64,000 bases of DNA from Acidovorax sp. FJL06. Its GTDB lineage: Bacteria; Pseudomonadota; Gammaproteobacteria; Burkholderiales; Burkholderiaceae_C. The notes under the pieces are model-generated. The model saw only the letters and a list, made by a program, of their open reading frames with translations, had not been told where the DNA came from and made no database searches. This document shows positions 17,061-27,173 of this stretch, piece after piece (the first letter of the stretch is position 1; the number at the start of each line of letters is the position of its first letter). Location: assembly GCF_003852545.1 (NCBI RefSeq), contig NZ_QAJR01000010.1:186001-250000 (forward strand), read 5' to 3'. A program made the translations under genes and the position numbers.

Positions 17061-17360
17061 TCAGTCTCCGCTGGGCTGCACCCACCAGTAGATCAGCACC
17101 AGCGAGCCGATCCCGGTCAGCGACAGCAGCTGCCACCAGCCCGAGCGCCCGATGTCATGCAGCCTGCGGGCCCCCACGGCAATGGCGGGCAGCAGCAGTG
17201 CCAGCGCCGCAACACCGTACAGCACCTGGCTCACAAAACCAGTGACCAGCAGCACCACCACCTGGAACAGCGCAAACCACCAGAACTCCGAGCGCGGCGC
17301 ACGGCCCGAGAAGCCCGCGAACTGCGCGAAGCAGCTTTTGACAGCCGAAACAAAATCCAT
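17061..17360 (-). CDS. DUF805 family membrane protein
   Basis: A 99-residue inner-membrane protein of unknown function. It has the DUF805 pattern: FAQFAGFSGRAPRSEFWWF (about 10-28), two hydrophobic segments (FQVVVLLVTGFVSQVLYGV and ALALLLPAIAV), then ARRLHDIGRSGWW and a last segment ending in IYWWVQPSGD. GGGAG stands 7 bases before the ATG at 17360; the frame runs on to 17507 without another good site. It is a single-gene unit, convergent with groEL and sharing its terminator. Confidence 0.9.
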   Translation of the reverse strand: MDFVSAVKSCFAQFAGFSGRAPRSEFWWFALFQVVVLLVTGFVSQVLYGVAALALLLPAIAVGARRLHDIGRSGWWQLLSLTGIGSLVLIYWWVQPSGD

Positions 17361-17525
17361 AGTGAACTCCCTCTCTTGGTTGAAAAAGCAAACCAGCGTG
17401 TGGGGGAGCAAGCCCCCCGCAGCATGATAGGGGGGCCGCGCGTCAAGTCCATGCGGAAGTTTTCCGGGGCCGCCCGCCAGCGACCGATGCGCGCGGAGCC
17501 ACGGCAATCCGCAGCTTCCATTTTG

Positions 17526-17570
17526 ATAGCTACCAGCGCTTTACCAGTCAGCGCCAGCGGCCATTTTCAC
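17526..17570. repeat. dispersed short repeat, copy between eda and DUF805 gene
   Basis: ATAGCTACCAGCGCTTTACC and the following bases up to AGCGGCCATTTTCAC resemble the repeat at 15209-15252. It lies just past the eda stop codon. Confidence 0.55.
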
Positions 17571-17586
17571 CAAAACCATCCAGGCA

Positions 17587-18236
17587 TTACCCGGCCTTGC
17601 GCAGCGCCTGCGTGGCACGCGCCAGCTCGGCGATGCGCGCCCAGTCGCCCGCACGCACGGCGTCTGTGGGCGTGAGCCACGAGCCGCCCACGCAGCGCAC
17701 ATTGGGCAGCGCCAGGTAGTTGGACGCCGTGACGGGGGTGATACCCCCCGTGGGGCAAAAGCTCACCTGCCCAAACGGGCTGGCCCAGGACTTGAGCAGC
17801 GGAATGCCGCCCACCGCCTCGGCCGGGAACAGCTTGAGGAACGAGAACCCATCGGCCAGCGCGGCCATGATCTCGCTCGATGTGGCTACGCCGGGCAGCA
17901 GCGGCAGGTTCAGGCCCTTGCAGGCGCTGCCCACTTCCGAGGTATAGCCCGGGCTCACGGCGAAGCGTGCACCGGCCTCGCTCGCGCGGCGGGCGTCGTC
18001 GGCGTTGAGCACCGTGCCCACGCCCACGACGGCTTCGGGCAGGTGGCGGGCAATGGCCTCAATGGCGGGCAGGCCCGCAGCGGTGCGCAGCGTCACCTCC
18101 AGCACCTTCACGCCGCCGGCCAGCAGGGCTTCGGCCAGCGGCAGCGCGTCTTCCACGCGGTCGATCACGATGACGGGAATGACGGGGCCGTGGCTGGCAA
18201 TGTCGATCGGGTTCATGGGGGTGGAAGCAGTGGTGG

Positions 18237-18246
<10 letters not shown>
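17587..18246 (-). CDS. eda: KDPG/KHG aldolase (Entner-Doudoroff)
   Basis: Splits 2-keto-3-deoxy-6-phosphogluconate into pyruvate and glyceraldehyde 3-phosphate, the last Entner-Doudoroff step. The 219-residue class I aldolase has the catalytic glutamate in KVLEVTLRT (Glu50) and the Schiff-base lysine in [10 protein letters not shown] (Lys138). It also has [16 protein letters not shown] for phosphate binding. It overlaps the end of edd by 10 bases, so the two are translated together. The start ATG at 18246 gives the usual length. Confidence 0.97.
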
Positions 18247-20006
<1,760 letters not shown>

Positions 20007-20077
20007 GGAAGTCTCCATCGGTGGGTGGCTCGGCCCCAGGGCGGTGTGCCTGGCGCCTGTTGTCTGAGGCCCTAAAA

Positions 20078-20092
20078 TGTAACTCGATAACC
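20078..20092. promoter_or_regulatory. HexR-like operator between edd and gnl
   Basis: TGTAACTCGATAACC matches the perfect zwf site TGTAACGCGATTACA in 12 of 15 positions and keeps its spacing. It lies in the 101-base divergent gap. Binding by the HexR encoded at 39714-40559 is inferred. Confidence 0.65.
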
Positions 20093-20107
20093 ACCCCACT
20101 TCAAGCC

Positions 20108-21037
20108 ATGCCCCTGCAAACCTTGCCCCTGCCACCGTCCGAACTGGGCGAATCGCCCTTCTGGCACCCAGAGGAACAGCGGCTGTACTGGTGCGACATC
20201 CAGGGCTTTGCAGTGCACGCCTGGCACCCCGCCACCGGCCAGCACCGGCAATGGCCCCTGCCCAGCGAGCCCGGCTGCTGCGCGCCAGCGGCCCATGGGC
20301 GATTGGTAATCGGGTTACGAAACGGTTTCTATCTTCTGGACACGGCCAAGGACAGCACCGACCCCACCGCCCTCAGCTGCCTGGCCCTGCTGCCGCCCGA
20401 GCAACACGACGCCGCCGTGCTGCGCCTGAACGACGGCCGCTGCGACACCGCAGGCCGCTTCTGGGCGGGCTCGGTCATCACGCCCCGCACGGCGCCCATT
20501 GCCGCACTCTGGTGCCTGCAGGCCGATGCCACCAGCGCCACGGGCTACCGCCTGCGCCACATGGCAGGCGACAACTTCACCGCCAACGGCCTGGCCTTCA
20601 GCCCCGACAACCGCACGCTGTACTGGTCCAACACGCCGGAGCACCGCATCGACCAGTTCGACTTCGATGTAGCCACGGGTGAGATCACCAACCGCCGCCC
20701 TTGGATGCAGTTCGACCGCAAGGTGGAAGGCCAGCCCTACGGCGGGCGACCCGATGGTGCGGCGGTGGATGTGGAGGGGAACTACTGGGTCGCGATGTAC
20801 GAGGGGGCGTGTGTGCTGCAGTTGTCGCCCGCAGGCGAGGTGCTGCGGCGCATTGCGGTGCCAGTGCAGTGCCCGACCATGGTGTGTTTGGGGGGGGAGG
20901 ATTTGCGCACGCTGTTCATTACGTCGGCGCGGGCGGGGAGGCCCCAGCCAGAGCAGGATGCGGAGATCCCCGCCGGCGCGCTGTTCTGCATCCAGGTAGA
21001 AACACCAGGCCTGCCGGTGAATTCCTTCCAGGGCTGA
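20108..21037 (+). CDS. gnl: SMP-30/gluconolactonase family lactonase
   Basis: A six-bladed beta-propeller lactonase of 309 residues without a signal peptide. Metal-ligand regions of the family are visible: [20 protein letters not shown] (Glu14), [20 protein letters not shown] with the Asn, and [16 protein letters not shown] with the Asp. Given edd-eda next door and zwf near by, it probably hydrolyses glucono- or 6-phosphoglucono-lactone; no separate pgl gene is seen in the window. Substrate choice (free or phosphorylated lactone, or another sugar lactone) cannot be read from sequence. The ATG at 20108 follows the HexR-like site. An inverted-repeat element starts at the last base of its stop codon. 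Confidence 0.85.
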   Translation: MPLQTLPLPPSELGESPFWHPEEQRLYWCDIQGFAVHAWHPATGQHRQWPLPSEPGCCAPAAHGRLVIGLRNGFYLLDTAKDSTDPTALSCLALLPPEQHDAAVLRLNDGRCDTAGRFWAGSVITPRTAPIAALWCLQADATSATGYRLRHMAGDNFTANGLAFSPDNRTLYWSNTPEHRIDQFDFDVATGEITNRRPWMQFDRKVEGQPYGGRPDGAAVDVEGNYWVAMYEGACVLQLSPAGEVLRRIAVPVQCPTMVCLGGEDLRTLFITSARAGRPQPEQDAEIPAGALFCIQVETPGLPVNSFQG

Positions 21038-21199
21038 GAGGCTGTTTGAAAAGTCCGACGCGGGCGTGATCGCGGCTAAAAACGCGGGTCTGCGGCGTTG
21101 CAAATCCTCGCCGGGCCACCAGCCCGGCTCCGGTTTGCGCCTTGCACCCCCGCATTTTTATCCACGATTCGCCTCGTGCCGACTTTTCAAACAGCCTCT
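21037..21199. repeat. 163-bp MITE-like inverted-repeat element after gnl
   Basis: AGAGGCTGTTTGAAAAGTC (21037-21055) is the exact complement of 21181-21199. The interior has a smaller hairpin, GCCGGG...CCCGGC. There is no coding capacity. The ends share GAGGCTGT with the element at 11001-11186. It begins at the last base of the gnl stop codon and ends 9 bases before the pgi stop, so it may also end transcription from both sides. Confidence 0.82.
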
Positions 21200-21207
21200 G
21201 AGCACGT

Positions 21208-22785
21208 TCAAACCACCGCCGCGCCCCGCAACAGGCCCAGCAGCCCGGCGGTGGAGCCATCCAGCCCCGCCACGTCACCGCTCTCCAGCCGCGCCTCCAG
21301 GTCCCTGGCCAGCACCTTGCCCAGCTCCACGCCCCACTGGTCAAAACTGTTGATGCCCCACAGGCTGCCGCTCACAAACACGCGGTGTTCCTGCAGTGCA
21401 ATCAGCGCGCCCAGCGAGGTGGGGGTGAGCGATTCGAGCAGCATCAGCGTGCTGGGCCGGTTGCCGGGGAAGTGCCGGTGGCCGTCGTCGCTGGCCTTGC
21501 CCACCATCAGCGCCTGCGTTTGCGCCAGCGCGTTGGCCAGCAGCTTGGGCTGGTGGCCCGGCAGCGGGTGCGAGGCCTTGCGCACGGCCACGATCTCCAG
21601 CGGCAGCACGTCGGCGCCCTGGTGCAGCATCTGGAAGAACGCGTGCTGACCATTGGTGCCGGGCTCGCCCCACAGCACGGGCGATGTCACGCAGGTGAGC
21701 GCGCTGCCGTCCTGCGCCACGCGCTTGCCGTTGCTCTCCATCTCCAGCTGCTGCAAGTAGGCCGAGTAGCGGCCCAGCGCCGCGTGGTAGGGCGCGATGC
21801 AGCGGCTGGTGAAGCCGTGGAAATTGCGGTACCAGACATCGAGCAGCCCCAGGCGCACCGGCAGGTTCTGCGCCAGCGGCGCGGTGCGGAAATGCTCGTC
21901 CATGGCATGCGCGCCCGCGAGGAAATCGCGGAAGCCTTGCGCACCGATCGCGATGGCAATCGGCAGGCCAATGGCCGACCACAGCGAATAGCGGCCGCCC
22001 ACCCAGTCCCAGAAGCCAAACGTGGTGGTGATGCCCAGGGCGCGCGTGGCCTCCAGGTTAGTGGAGAGCGCCACAAAATGCCGCGCCACATCGCGCCCGC
22101 CCCGGGCGTCGAACCACGCCAGCGCCGAGCGCGCATTGGTCATGGTCTCGGCCGTGGTGAAGGTTTTGGACGCGACCAGGAACAGCGTGCTCTCGGGCCG
22201 CAGGCCCTTGAGCACATGGTGCAGCTCATGCCCGTCCACGTTCGAGACAAAGTGAAAGCGCTTGCCCGGCGTGCGGAACTCTTCGAGCGCGCGCACGGCC
22301 ATGTGCGGGCCCAGATCCGACCCGCCGATGCCGATGTTCACCACGTCGGTGATGGCAGCATCGCTGCGCACCTGCTCGGCGTACTGCAGCATGGCACCCT
22401 GCGTGTGGTTCACGTCGGCCAGGCGCTGCGCGGTTTCGGGCACATCACCGGGCAACGCCACACCCGCCGGGCGGCGCAGCAGCGTGTGCAGCACGGCGCG
22501 GTTTTCGGTGGTGTTGATGGCCTCCCCCGCCAGCATCGCGTCGCGGTGCTGCGCCACCCCGCAGGCGCGGGCCAGGTCCAGCAGCAGGGCCTCTGTCTCG
22601 CGGCTCCACAGGTTCTTGGAGAGGTCGGCAAACACATGGGGCGCCTGCTGGCTGAAATGCGCAAAGCGGCCCGGGTCTTGCGCAAAGGCCTGGCGCATGT
22701 CCAGGCTGCGGCCCTGGGCGTCGAAGTGGGCCGCCAGCAGGGGCCAAGGGGCAGTCTGGTCGCAACGGGTGGGCATGAAGGTCAT
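21208..22785 (-). CDS. pgi: glucose-6-phosphate isomerase
   Basis: Interconverts glucose 6-phosphate and fructose 6-phosphate. The 525-residue protein carries both PGI signatures, DWVGGRYSLWSAIG and GSLWGINSFDQWGVELGK. It also has NIGIGGSDLGPHMAVRAL and SKTFTTAETMTNA for the phosphate. I use the ATG at 22785; the ATG at 22776 is an alternative and neither has a strong ribosome-binding site. A HexR-like site lies about 30 bases upstream. In an organism using the Entner-Doudoroff route, Pgi mainly feeds fructose 6-phosphate back to glucose 6-phosphate or supplies sugar phosphates for the cell wall. Confidence 0.96.
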   Translation of the reverse strand: MTFMPTRCDQTAPWPLLAAHFDAQGRSLDMRQAFAQDPGRFAHFSQQAPHVFADLSKNLWSRETEALLLDLARACGVAQHRDAMLAGEAINTTENRAVLHTLLRRPAGVALPGDVPETAQRLADVNHTQGAMLQYAEQVRSDAAITDVVNIGIGGSDLGPHMAVRALEEFRTPGKRFHFVSNVDGHELHHVLKGLRPESTLFLVASKTFTTAETMTNARSALAWFDARGGRDVARHFVALSTNLEATRALGITTTFGFWDWVGGRYSLWSAIGLPIAIAIGAQGFRDFLAGAHAMDEHFRTAPLAQNLPVRLGLLDVWYRNFHGFTSRCIAPYHAALGRYSAYLQQLEMESNGKRVAQDGSALTCVTSPVLWGEPGTNGQHAFFQMLHQGADVLPLEIVAVRKASHPLPGHQPKLLANALAQTQALMVGKASDDGHRHFPGNRPSTLMLLESLTPTSLGALIALQEHRVFVSGSLWGINSFDQWGVELGKVLARDLEARLESGDVAGLDGSTAGLLGLLRGAAVV

Positions 22786-22815
22786 GTCGTCTGGGAGGAT
22801 GAAACGCGCCGAAAT

Positions 22816-22830
22816 AGTAACTTGATTACA
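22816..22830. promoter_or_regulatory. HexR-like operator before pgi
   Basis: AGTAACTTGATTACA has the same TGTAA-N5-TTACA layout as the zwf site, with one base changed in the left arm. It is 31 bases before the pgi start, in the right place to block transcription. Confidence 0.7.
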
Positions 22831-22903
22831 AAAAACCAATGAACACTACAGATTCTTTTGGGTTACCAACGAAAGGAACATGACGAATAAGATCCTGAAT
22901 TTA

Positions 22904-22918
22904 TGTAACGCGATTACA
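22904..22918. promoter_or_regulatory. HexR-like operator before zwf
   Basis: TGTAACGCGATTACA: perfect TGTAA/TTACA arms around five bases, matching the HexR consensus I know from pseudomonads. It lies 41 bases before the zwf start. Confidence 0.8.
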
Positions 22919-22958
22919 ATTCCCGCAGCAAAACGAAACACCCCATCACGGAGACACC

Positions 22959-24413
22959 ATGAGTTTTGACCTCGTCCTGTTCGGCGGCACCGGCGACCTT
23001 GCCTGGCGCAAGCTCATGCCCGCATTGTTTCAGGCATTTCGCCATGGCACGCTGCCCGAGGGTGGCCGCATCATCGCCGTGGCGCGCGACGACCTGAGCG
23101 ACGAACAATACCGCAGCCTGATCCAGTCGCGGTTCGACAGCGTGGAACTGGCCAAGCGCCCCACGCCGGACGAGTTTGCGCGGTTTGCAGCCTTGCTGAA
23201 CTACCTGCGCATGGACCTGTCCAAAACCCAGGACTACGAGCGCCTGGCCGAGACCCTGAAGGCGCGCGGCGCGGATTCGGTGGTGATGTACGTGGCCACC
23301 GCGCCCAGCCTGTTCACCAACGTGTGCGAACAGATCGCCGCCGTGGGCCTGAACGGCCCCACCACGCGCGTGGTGCTGGAAAAGCCCCTGGGCCACGACC
23401 TGCAGTCCAACCAGGCCATCAACGACACGCTGCGCCGCGTGCTCAAGGAAGAGCAGGTCTTTCGCATCGACCACTACCTGGGCAAGCCCTCGGTGCAGAA
23501 CCTGTTTGCGCTGCGATTTGGCAACGCGCTGTTCGAGCCCCTGTGGCGCCGCGAGACCATTGCCAACATCCAGATCACGATCGCCGAAGAGCTGGGCGTG
23601 GAGTCGCGCGGCGCGTTCTACGACCAGACCGGCGCGATGCGCGACATGGTGCAGAACCACGCGCTGCAGCTCCTGTGCGCGATTGGCATGGAGCCGCCCA
23701 TCAACTCCAGCGCCAACGCGATCCGCGACGAAAAGCTCAAGGTGCTGCAGTCGCTCAAGCCCTGGACGCCGGAAACCATTGGCCAGCATGTGATTCGCGG
23801 CCAGTACGCAGCGGGCAACCACCAGGGCCAGCCCGTGCCCGGCTATGCGCAAGAAAAAGGCGTGGCCCCCGGCAGCACCACCGAAACCTTTGTGGCGCTG
23901 CGCACCGAGATCAGCAACTGGCGCTGGGCGGGTGTGCCGTTTTACATCCGCACCGGCAAGCGGCTGGCGGGGCGCGACGCGCATATCGTCATCAACTTCC
24001 GGCCCGTGCCCCACCCCATCTTCAAGACCCCTGCAGGCGCTGCCAACCGCCTGGTGATCAACCTGCAGCCCAAGGACGGGCTGGAACTGCACCTGATGGC
24101 CCAGGGCGCCGCGCAGCACCAGACCGAGCCCGCGCTGTCGCAGGTGCACCTGAACCTGGACTTTGACCAGCGCTTTGGCACGGAACGCGTGGGCGCCTAC
24201 GAGCGCCTGCTGCTCGATGTGATTGCGGGCCGCCTGAACCTGTTTGTGCGCAGCGACGAGCAGGAAGAAGCCTGGCGCTGGGTGGAACCCATCCTGCAAT
24301 CCTGGAAGAACGACCCCGCAGGCCCCCGCCCCTACCCTGCGGGCAGCTGGGGCCCGCGCGCCGCGAGCGCGATGATTGCGCGCGATGGGTATTGCTGGAG
24401 TGAAGAGATGTGA
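22959..24413 (+). CDS. zwf: glucose-6-phosphate 1-dehydrogenase
   Basis: Oxidises glucose 6-phosphate to the lactone with NAD(P), the entry to the Entner-Doudoroff and pentose phosphate routes. The 484-residue protein has the nucleotide site LFGGTGDLAWRKLMPAL (about 7-23). The active-site block is RIDHYLGKPSVQNL, and FYDQTGAMRDMVQNH is also typical. A GGAG ribosome-binding site precedes the ATG at 22959. Upstream is the best HexR-like operator of the window; downstream a bidirectional terminator separates it from the convergent VOC gene. Length is normal. Confidence 0.97.
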   Translation: MSFDLVLFGGTGDLAWRKLMPALFQAFRHGTLPEGGRIIAVARDDLSDEQYRSLIQSRFDSVELAKRPTPDEFARFAALLNYLRMDLSKTQDYERLAETLKARGADSVVMYVATAPSLFTNVCEQIAAVGLNGPTTRVVLEKPLGHDLQSNQAINDTLRRVLKEEQVFRIDHYLGKPSVQNLFALRFGNALFEPLWRRETIANIQITIAEELGVESRGAFYDQTGAMRDMVQNHALQLLCAIGMEPPINSSANAIRDEKLKVLQSLKPWTPETIGQHVIRGQYAAGNHQGQPVPGYAQEKGVAPGSTTETFVALRTEISNWRWAGVPFYIRTGKRLAGRDAHIVINFRPVPHPIFKTPAGAANRLVINLQPKDGLELHLMAQGAAQHQTEPALSQVHLNLDFDQRFGTERVGAYERLLLDVIAGRLNLFVRSDEQEEAWRWVEPILQSWKNDPAGPRPYPAGSWGPRAASAMIARDGYCWSEEM

Positions 24414-24417
24414 CACG

Positions 24418-24446
24418 GAAAAAGGCCCGCCAGGGCCTTTTCTTTT
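24418..24446. terminator. bidirectional terminator, zwf / VOC gene
   Basis: AAAGGCCC (24421-24428) pairs with GGGCCTTT (24433-24440), loop GCCA, with A and T runs on the two sides, between convergent stop codons. Confidence 0.9.
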
Positions 24447-24458
24447 TGGGCGGAGAGA

Positions 24459-24911
24459 TCAGCGCGGGGCGGTGGCGGGCACGGGACCGACCAGCTCGAT
24501 CGGCAACCCGTCCGGGTCGGCAAAAAACGTGAACAGCGCACCGGTGAACGGGTCCACCCGCACCGGCTCCACCGCCACGCCGTGCGCCACCAGGGCGGCC
24601 ACGCTGGCGTCCATGTCGGCCACGCGCAGGGCCAGGTGGCGCAGGCCGCAGGCCTCGGGGTAGGACGGGCGGGGTGGAGGGCTTGGAAAAGAGAACAGCT
24701 CCACCTGCGTGCCGTCGGGCAGCTGCAGGTCGAGCTTGTGCGACTGCCGCTCGGCGCGGTAGTGCTCGTGCACCACCTGCAGGCCCAGCACCTCGGTGTA
24801 GAAGCGGCGCGAGCGCGCGTAGTCGCTGGCGATGATGGCGACATGGTGCATGCCGCTGGGCTGCACCGTGGGCAGCGGTGCGCTGGCGTTTCCGTTGCTG
24901 GTGCGGCTCAT
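24459..24911 (-). CDS. VOC (glyoxalase/bleomycin-resistance fold) family protein
   Basis: A 150-residue protein with one vicinal oxygen chelate module in two halves: MHHVAIIASDYARSRRFYTE (about 21-40), LRHLALRVADMDASVAALVA (about 90-109), and the end FFADPDGLPIELVGP. Likely metal ligands are His23, a glutamate in QVELFSF and the last glutamate in PIELV. It resembles lactoylglutathione-lyase relatives of the GloA2 type, but the substrate cannot be told. The start overlaps the glk stop by 4 bases, so it is the last gene of the sugar operon. A detoxifying role towards methylglyoxal is possible. Confidence 0.88.
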   Translation of the reverse strand: MSRTSNGNASAPLPTVQPSGMHHVAIIASDYARSRRFYTEVLGLQVVHEHYRAERQSHKLDLQLPDGTQVELFSFPSPPPRPSYPEACGLRHLALRVADMDASVAALVAHGVAVEPVRVDPFTGALFTFFADPDGLPIELVGPVPATAPR

Positions 24912-25885
24912 GCACCGGCCCCCGCAATGTCCAGCGCCCGCGATGCGCCATGCAGCGCGGGCGTGGCGCCGGGGTCGATCACCCAGCAGGGGATGGAGGC
25001 CAGGTAGGACTGGAACCGCCCCTTGGATTCAAACCGCGCGCGGAACGGGGACTGGTCGAACCAGGTGCCCAGGCGCGGCACCATGCCGCCGCCGATGAAG
25101 ACCCCGCCGCGCGCGCCCAGCGTGAGCGCCAGGTTGCCCGCCACGCTGCCCAGAAAGCCGCAGAACAGCTCCAGCGCCTCCAGCGCCAGCGGGTCGTTGG
25201 CCTGCAGCGCCAACTCGGCCACCTGCGCGGCCGAGCTGATCTCCTTGCCGCCGCGCTGGGCCAGCCGGCGCAGCGCGTGGTACAGGTCCACCAGCCCGGC
25301 GCCACACACGGCGCGTTCGGCCGACACATGGCCGTAGCGCTCCTGCAAAATGGCAAGCACATCGAATTCGCGCTGGGTCTGCGCGGCCAGCGTGACATGG
25401 CCGCCCTCGCCCGACAGCGGCACGCCCCCGCTTGCGCCGGGCGGAAACACCAGGCCGGACACCCCCAGGCCCGTGCCCGGGCCCAGCAGCGCAATCGCGG
25501 CGCCCGGCACGGCCGCGCCGCCGCCCACGGGGCGCAGCTGCTCGGGCGTGAGCAGGGGCAACGCCAGCGCGAGTGCGGTGAAGTCGTTGATGACCACCAG
25601 CCGCTCAAAACCAAAGGCCTCGCGCACGGCGCGCTGCGAGAAGCTCCAGCTGTGGTTGGTCATGCGGACCACGTCGCCCGTGACGGGGTTGGCGATGCCG
25701 AACGCGGCCTCGCGCGGGGTGGACACACCCACCTCTTGCAGGTAGGCCGCCAGCGCCGCGTCCACCGTGGGGAACTGCGCGCAGGGCAGCACCCGGGTGT
25801 CGTGCAGGGGGCCATCGGGCTGGTCTTGCCAGGCCAGGCGGATGTTGGTGCCGCCGATGTCGGCCAGCAAGCGCAGGAGTGTCAT
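24908..25885 (-). CDS. glk: glucokinase
   Basis: Phosphorylates glucose with ATP. The 325-residue protein has the bacterial glucokinase pattern: LADIGGTNIRLAW at the start (phosphate 1), VINDFTALALALPLL with the catalytic Asp, then LLGPGTGLGVSGL, SGEGGHVTLAAQ and GGVFIGGGMVPRLG. It follows the sugar ABC transporter on the same strand and is coupled to the VOC gene after it. About 200 bases with a REP-like hairpin separate it from the transporter ATPase gene, so it may be partly uncoupled. It supplies glucose 6-phosphate to Zwf. Confidence 0.95.
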   Translation of the reverse strand: MTLLRLLADIGGTNIRLAWQDQPDGPLHDTRVLPCAQFPTVDAALAAYLQEVGVSTPREAAFGIANPVTGDVVRMTNHSWSFSQRAVREAFGFERLVVINDFTALALALPLLTPEQLRPVGGGAAVPGAAIALLGPGTGLGVSGLVFPPGASGGVPLSGEGGHVTLAAQTQREFDVLAILQERYGHVSAERAVCGAGLVDLYHALRRLAQRGGKEISSAAQVAELALQANDPLALEALELFCGFLGSVAGNLALTLGARGGVFIGGGMVPRLGTWFDQSPFRARFESKGRFQSYLASIPCWVIDPGATPALHGASRALDIAGAGA

Positions 25886-25902
25886 GCGGTGTTTTAAGCA
25901 AA

Positions 25903-25948
25903 AACAGCCTCTAGCGCCTGTTCAGCATGCGCCATAAGCTATTGTTTT
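25903..25948. repeat. dispersed short repeat, copy upstream of glk
   Basis: A degenerate copy: AACAGCCTCTAGCGCCTGTT followed by GCGCCATAAGCTATTGTTTT, similar to the repeat at 15209-15252 in reverse complement. It lies in the glk leader. Confidence 0.45.
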
Positions 25949-25974
25949 AATAGCAACCCATATTTGGTTGCGCT

Positions 25975-26058
25975 CAATAAACAAGAACCGTTCGGGCCGA
26001 GCGCTTCGACGGGCTCAGCGTGAACGGACTTGTACTTTTGAACGCATACCGGCATCAG
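25975..26058. repeat. REP-like palindromic element A
   Basis: An imperfect hairpin, CCGTTCGGGCCGAGC with GCTCAGCGTGAACGG (25988-26027), of the widespread TTCGAC-GGGCTCAG REP type. Its flanks (CAATAAACAAGAACC before, CATACCGGCATCAG after) closely match element B at 33970-34036, so the two are copies of one family. It sits between the transporter ATPase gene and glk and could stabilise or end the upstream mRNA. Confidence 0.75.
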
Positions 26059-26093
26059 AGGGCACGTATCCGGCGGCGTTCAAGCCACGCCGA

Positions 26094-27167
26094 TCACGCC
26101 AGCCGATTCTCGCTGCTGGCGTCAAACCAGTGGGCGTTGGCGGGCTCCACCGCCAGGCCCACGGCGTCGCCGGGCTGCACGCGGGTCTGGGCATCGGTGC
26201 GCAGCGTGACGGTGCCAGCGGCGGTGTCCACCATCACATAGGTGTCGGGGCCCGTGGGCTCCACCACGCTGACCTTGCCGCGCCAGGGGGCGCTGTCCTG
26301 CATCACCAGGTGCTCGGGGCGCACGCCCAGCAGCACTTCGCTGGCACTGTTTGGCGTGCCGGATGGCGGCGCCAGGTTCAACGCCGCGCCCTGGATGCCA
26401 AACTGCCCGCCGCTGGCTGCACCGCGCAGCAGGTTCATGGTGGGCGAGCCGATGAAGGTGGCCACGTAGGTGTTGGCCGGGCGGTTGTAGATGTCGTCGG
26501 GCGTGCCCAGCTGCTGCACCACGCCGCCCTTCATGACAGCGATGCGCGAGCCCAGCGTCATGGCCTCGACCTGGTCATGCGTGACGTACACGCTGGTGAT
26601 GCCGCTGGCCTGGTGCAGGCGCTTGATCTCGGCGCGCATCTCCACGCGCAGCTTAGCGTCCAGGTTGGACAGCGGCTCATCGAACAGGAACAGCTGCGGC
26701 TGGCGCGCCAGGGCCCGGCCCATGGCCACACGCTGGCGCTGGCCGCCCGAGAGCTGGCTGGGCCGGCGGTCCAGCAGGTGGCTGATCTGCAGCATGGCAG
26801 CCACTTCGTCGATGCGCTTTTGGCGCTCGGGCTTGGGCATCTTGCGCATCTCCAGCGCAAAGCCGATGTTGTCAGCCACGCTCAGCGTGGGGTACAGCGC
26901 ATAGCTCTGGAACACCATGGCGATGTCGCGGTCGCGCGGAGGCATGCCCACCACGTTCTTGCCGCCGATGCGGATCTCGCCCTCGGTGGGCTCATCCAGC
27001 CCCGCAATGATGTTCAGCAGCGTGGACTTGCCGCAGCCCGAGGGGCCGACGAGGATGAGGAACTCGCCCGGGGCGACGTGGATGTCCACCTTGCGCAGCA
27101 CCTCCACGCTTTTGTCGCCCTTGCCAAAGCGCTTGTTGATGCCTGCAATGTCTAACGAAGACGCCAT
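26094..27167 (-). CDS. gtsD: sugar ABC transporter ATP-binding protein (GtsD/MalK/UgpC type)
   Basis: The ATPase of the sugar importer, 357 residues. It has Walker A GPSGCGKST (about 38-46), signature LSGGQRQRVAMGRALAR, Walker B LFLFDEPLSNLD and the switch histidine in VYVTHDQVEAM. A C-terminal MalK-type regulatory (TOBE) domain follows from about 240. It comes 6 bases after the second permease gene. The gene set (binding protein, porin, two permeases, ATPase, glucokinase) makes glucose or a similar monosaccharide the likely substrate; the gts name follows Pseudomonas. Confidence 0.92.
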   Translation of the reverse strand: MASSLDIAGINKRFGKGDKSVEVLRKVDIHVAPGEFLILVGPSGCGKSTLLNIIAGLDEPTEGEIRIGGKNVVGMPPRDRDIAMVFQSYALYPTLSVADNIGFALEMRKMPKPERQKRIDEVAAMLQISHLLDRRPSQLSGGQRQRVAMGRALARQPQLFLFDEPLSNLDAKLRVEMRAEIKRLHQASGITSVYVTHDQVEAMTLGSRIAVMKGGVVQQLGTPDDIYNRPANTYVATFIGSPTMNLLRGAASGGQFGIQGAALNLAPPSGTPNSASEVLLGVRPEHLVMQDSAPWRGKVSVVEPTGPDTYVMVDTAAGTVTLRTDAQTRVQPGDAVGLAVEPANAHWFDASSENRLA

Positions 27168-27173
27168 GATGAT

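Noticed and set aside
20021-20107. An N-terminal extension of the lactonase to 20021
   Set aside because: It would overlap the edd promoter and the HexR-like site and has no family sequence; the ATG at 20108 fits the family start.
25968-27155. A 395-codon plus-strand frame opposite the sugar transporter ATPase gene
   Set aside because: It starts in the REP-like element and is antisense to clear Walker and signature motifs; no family features.
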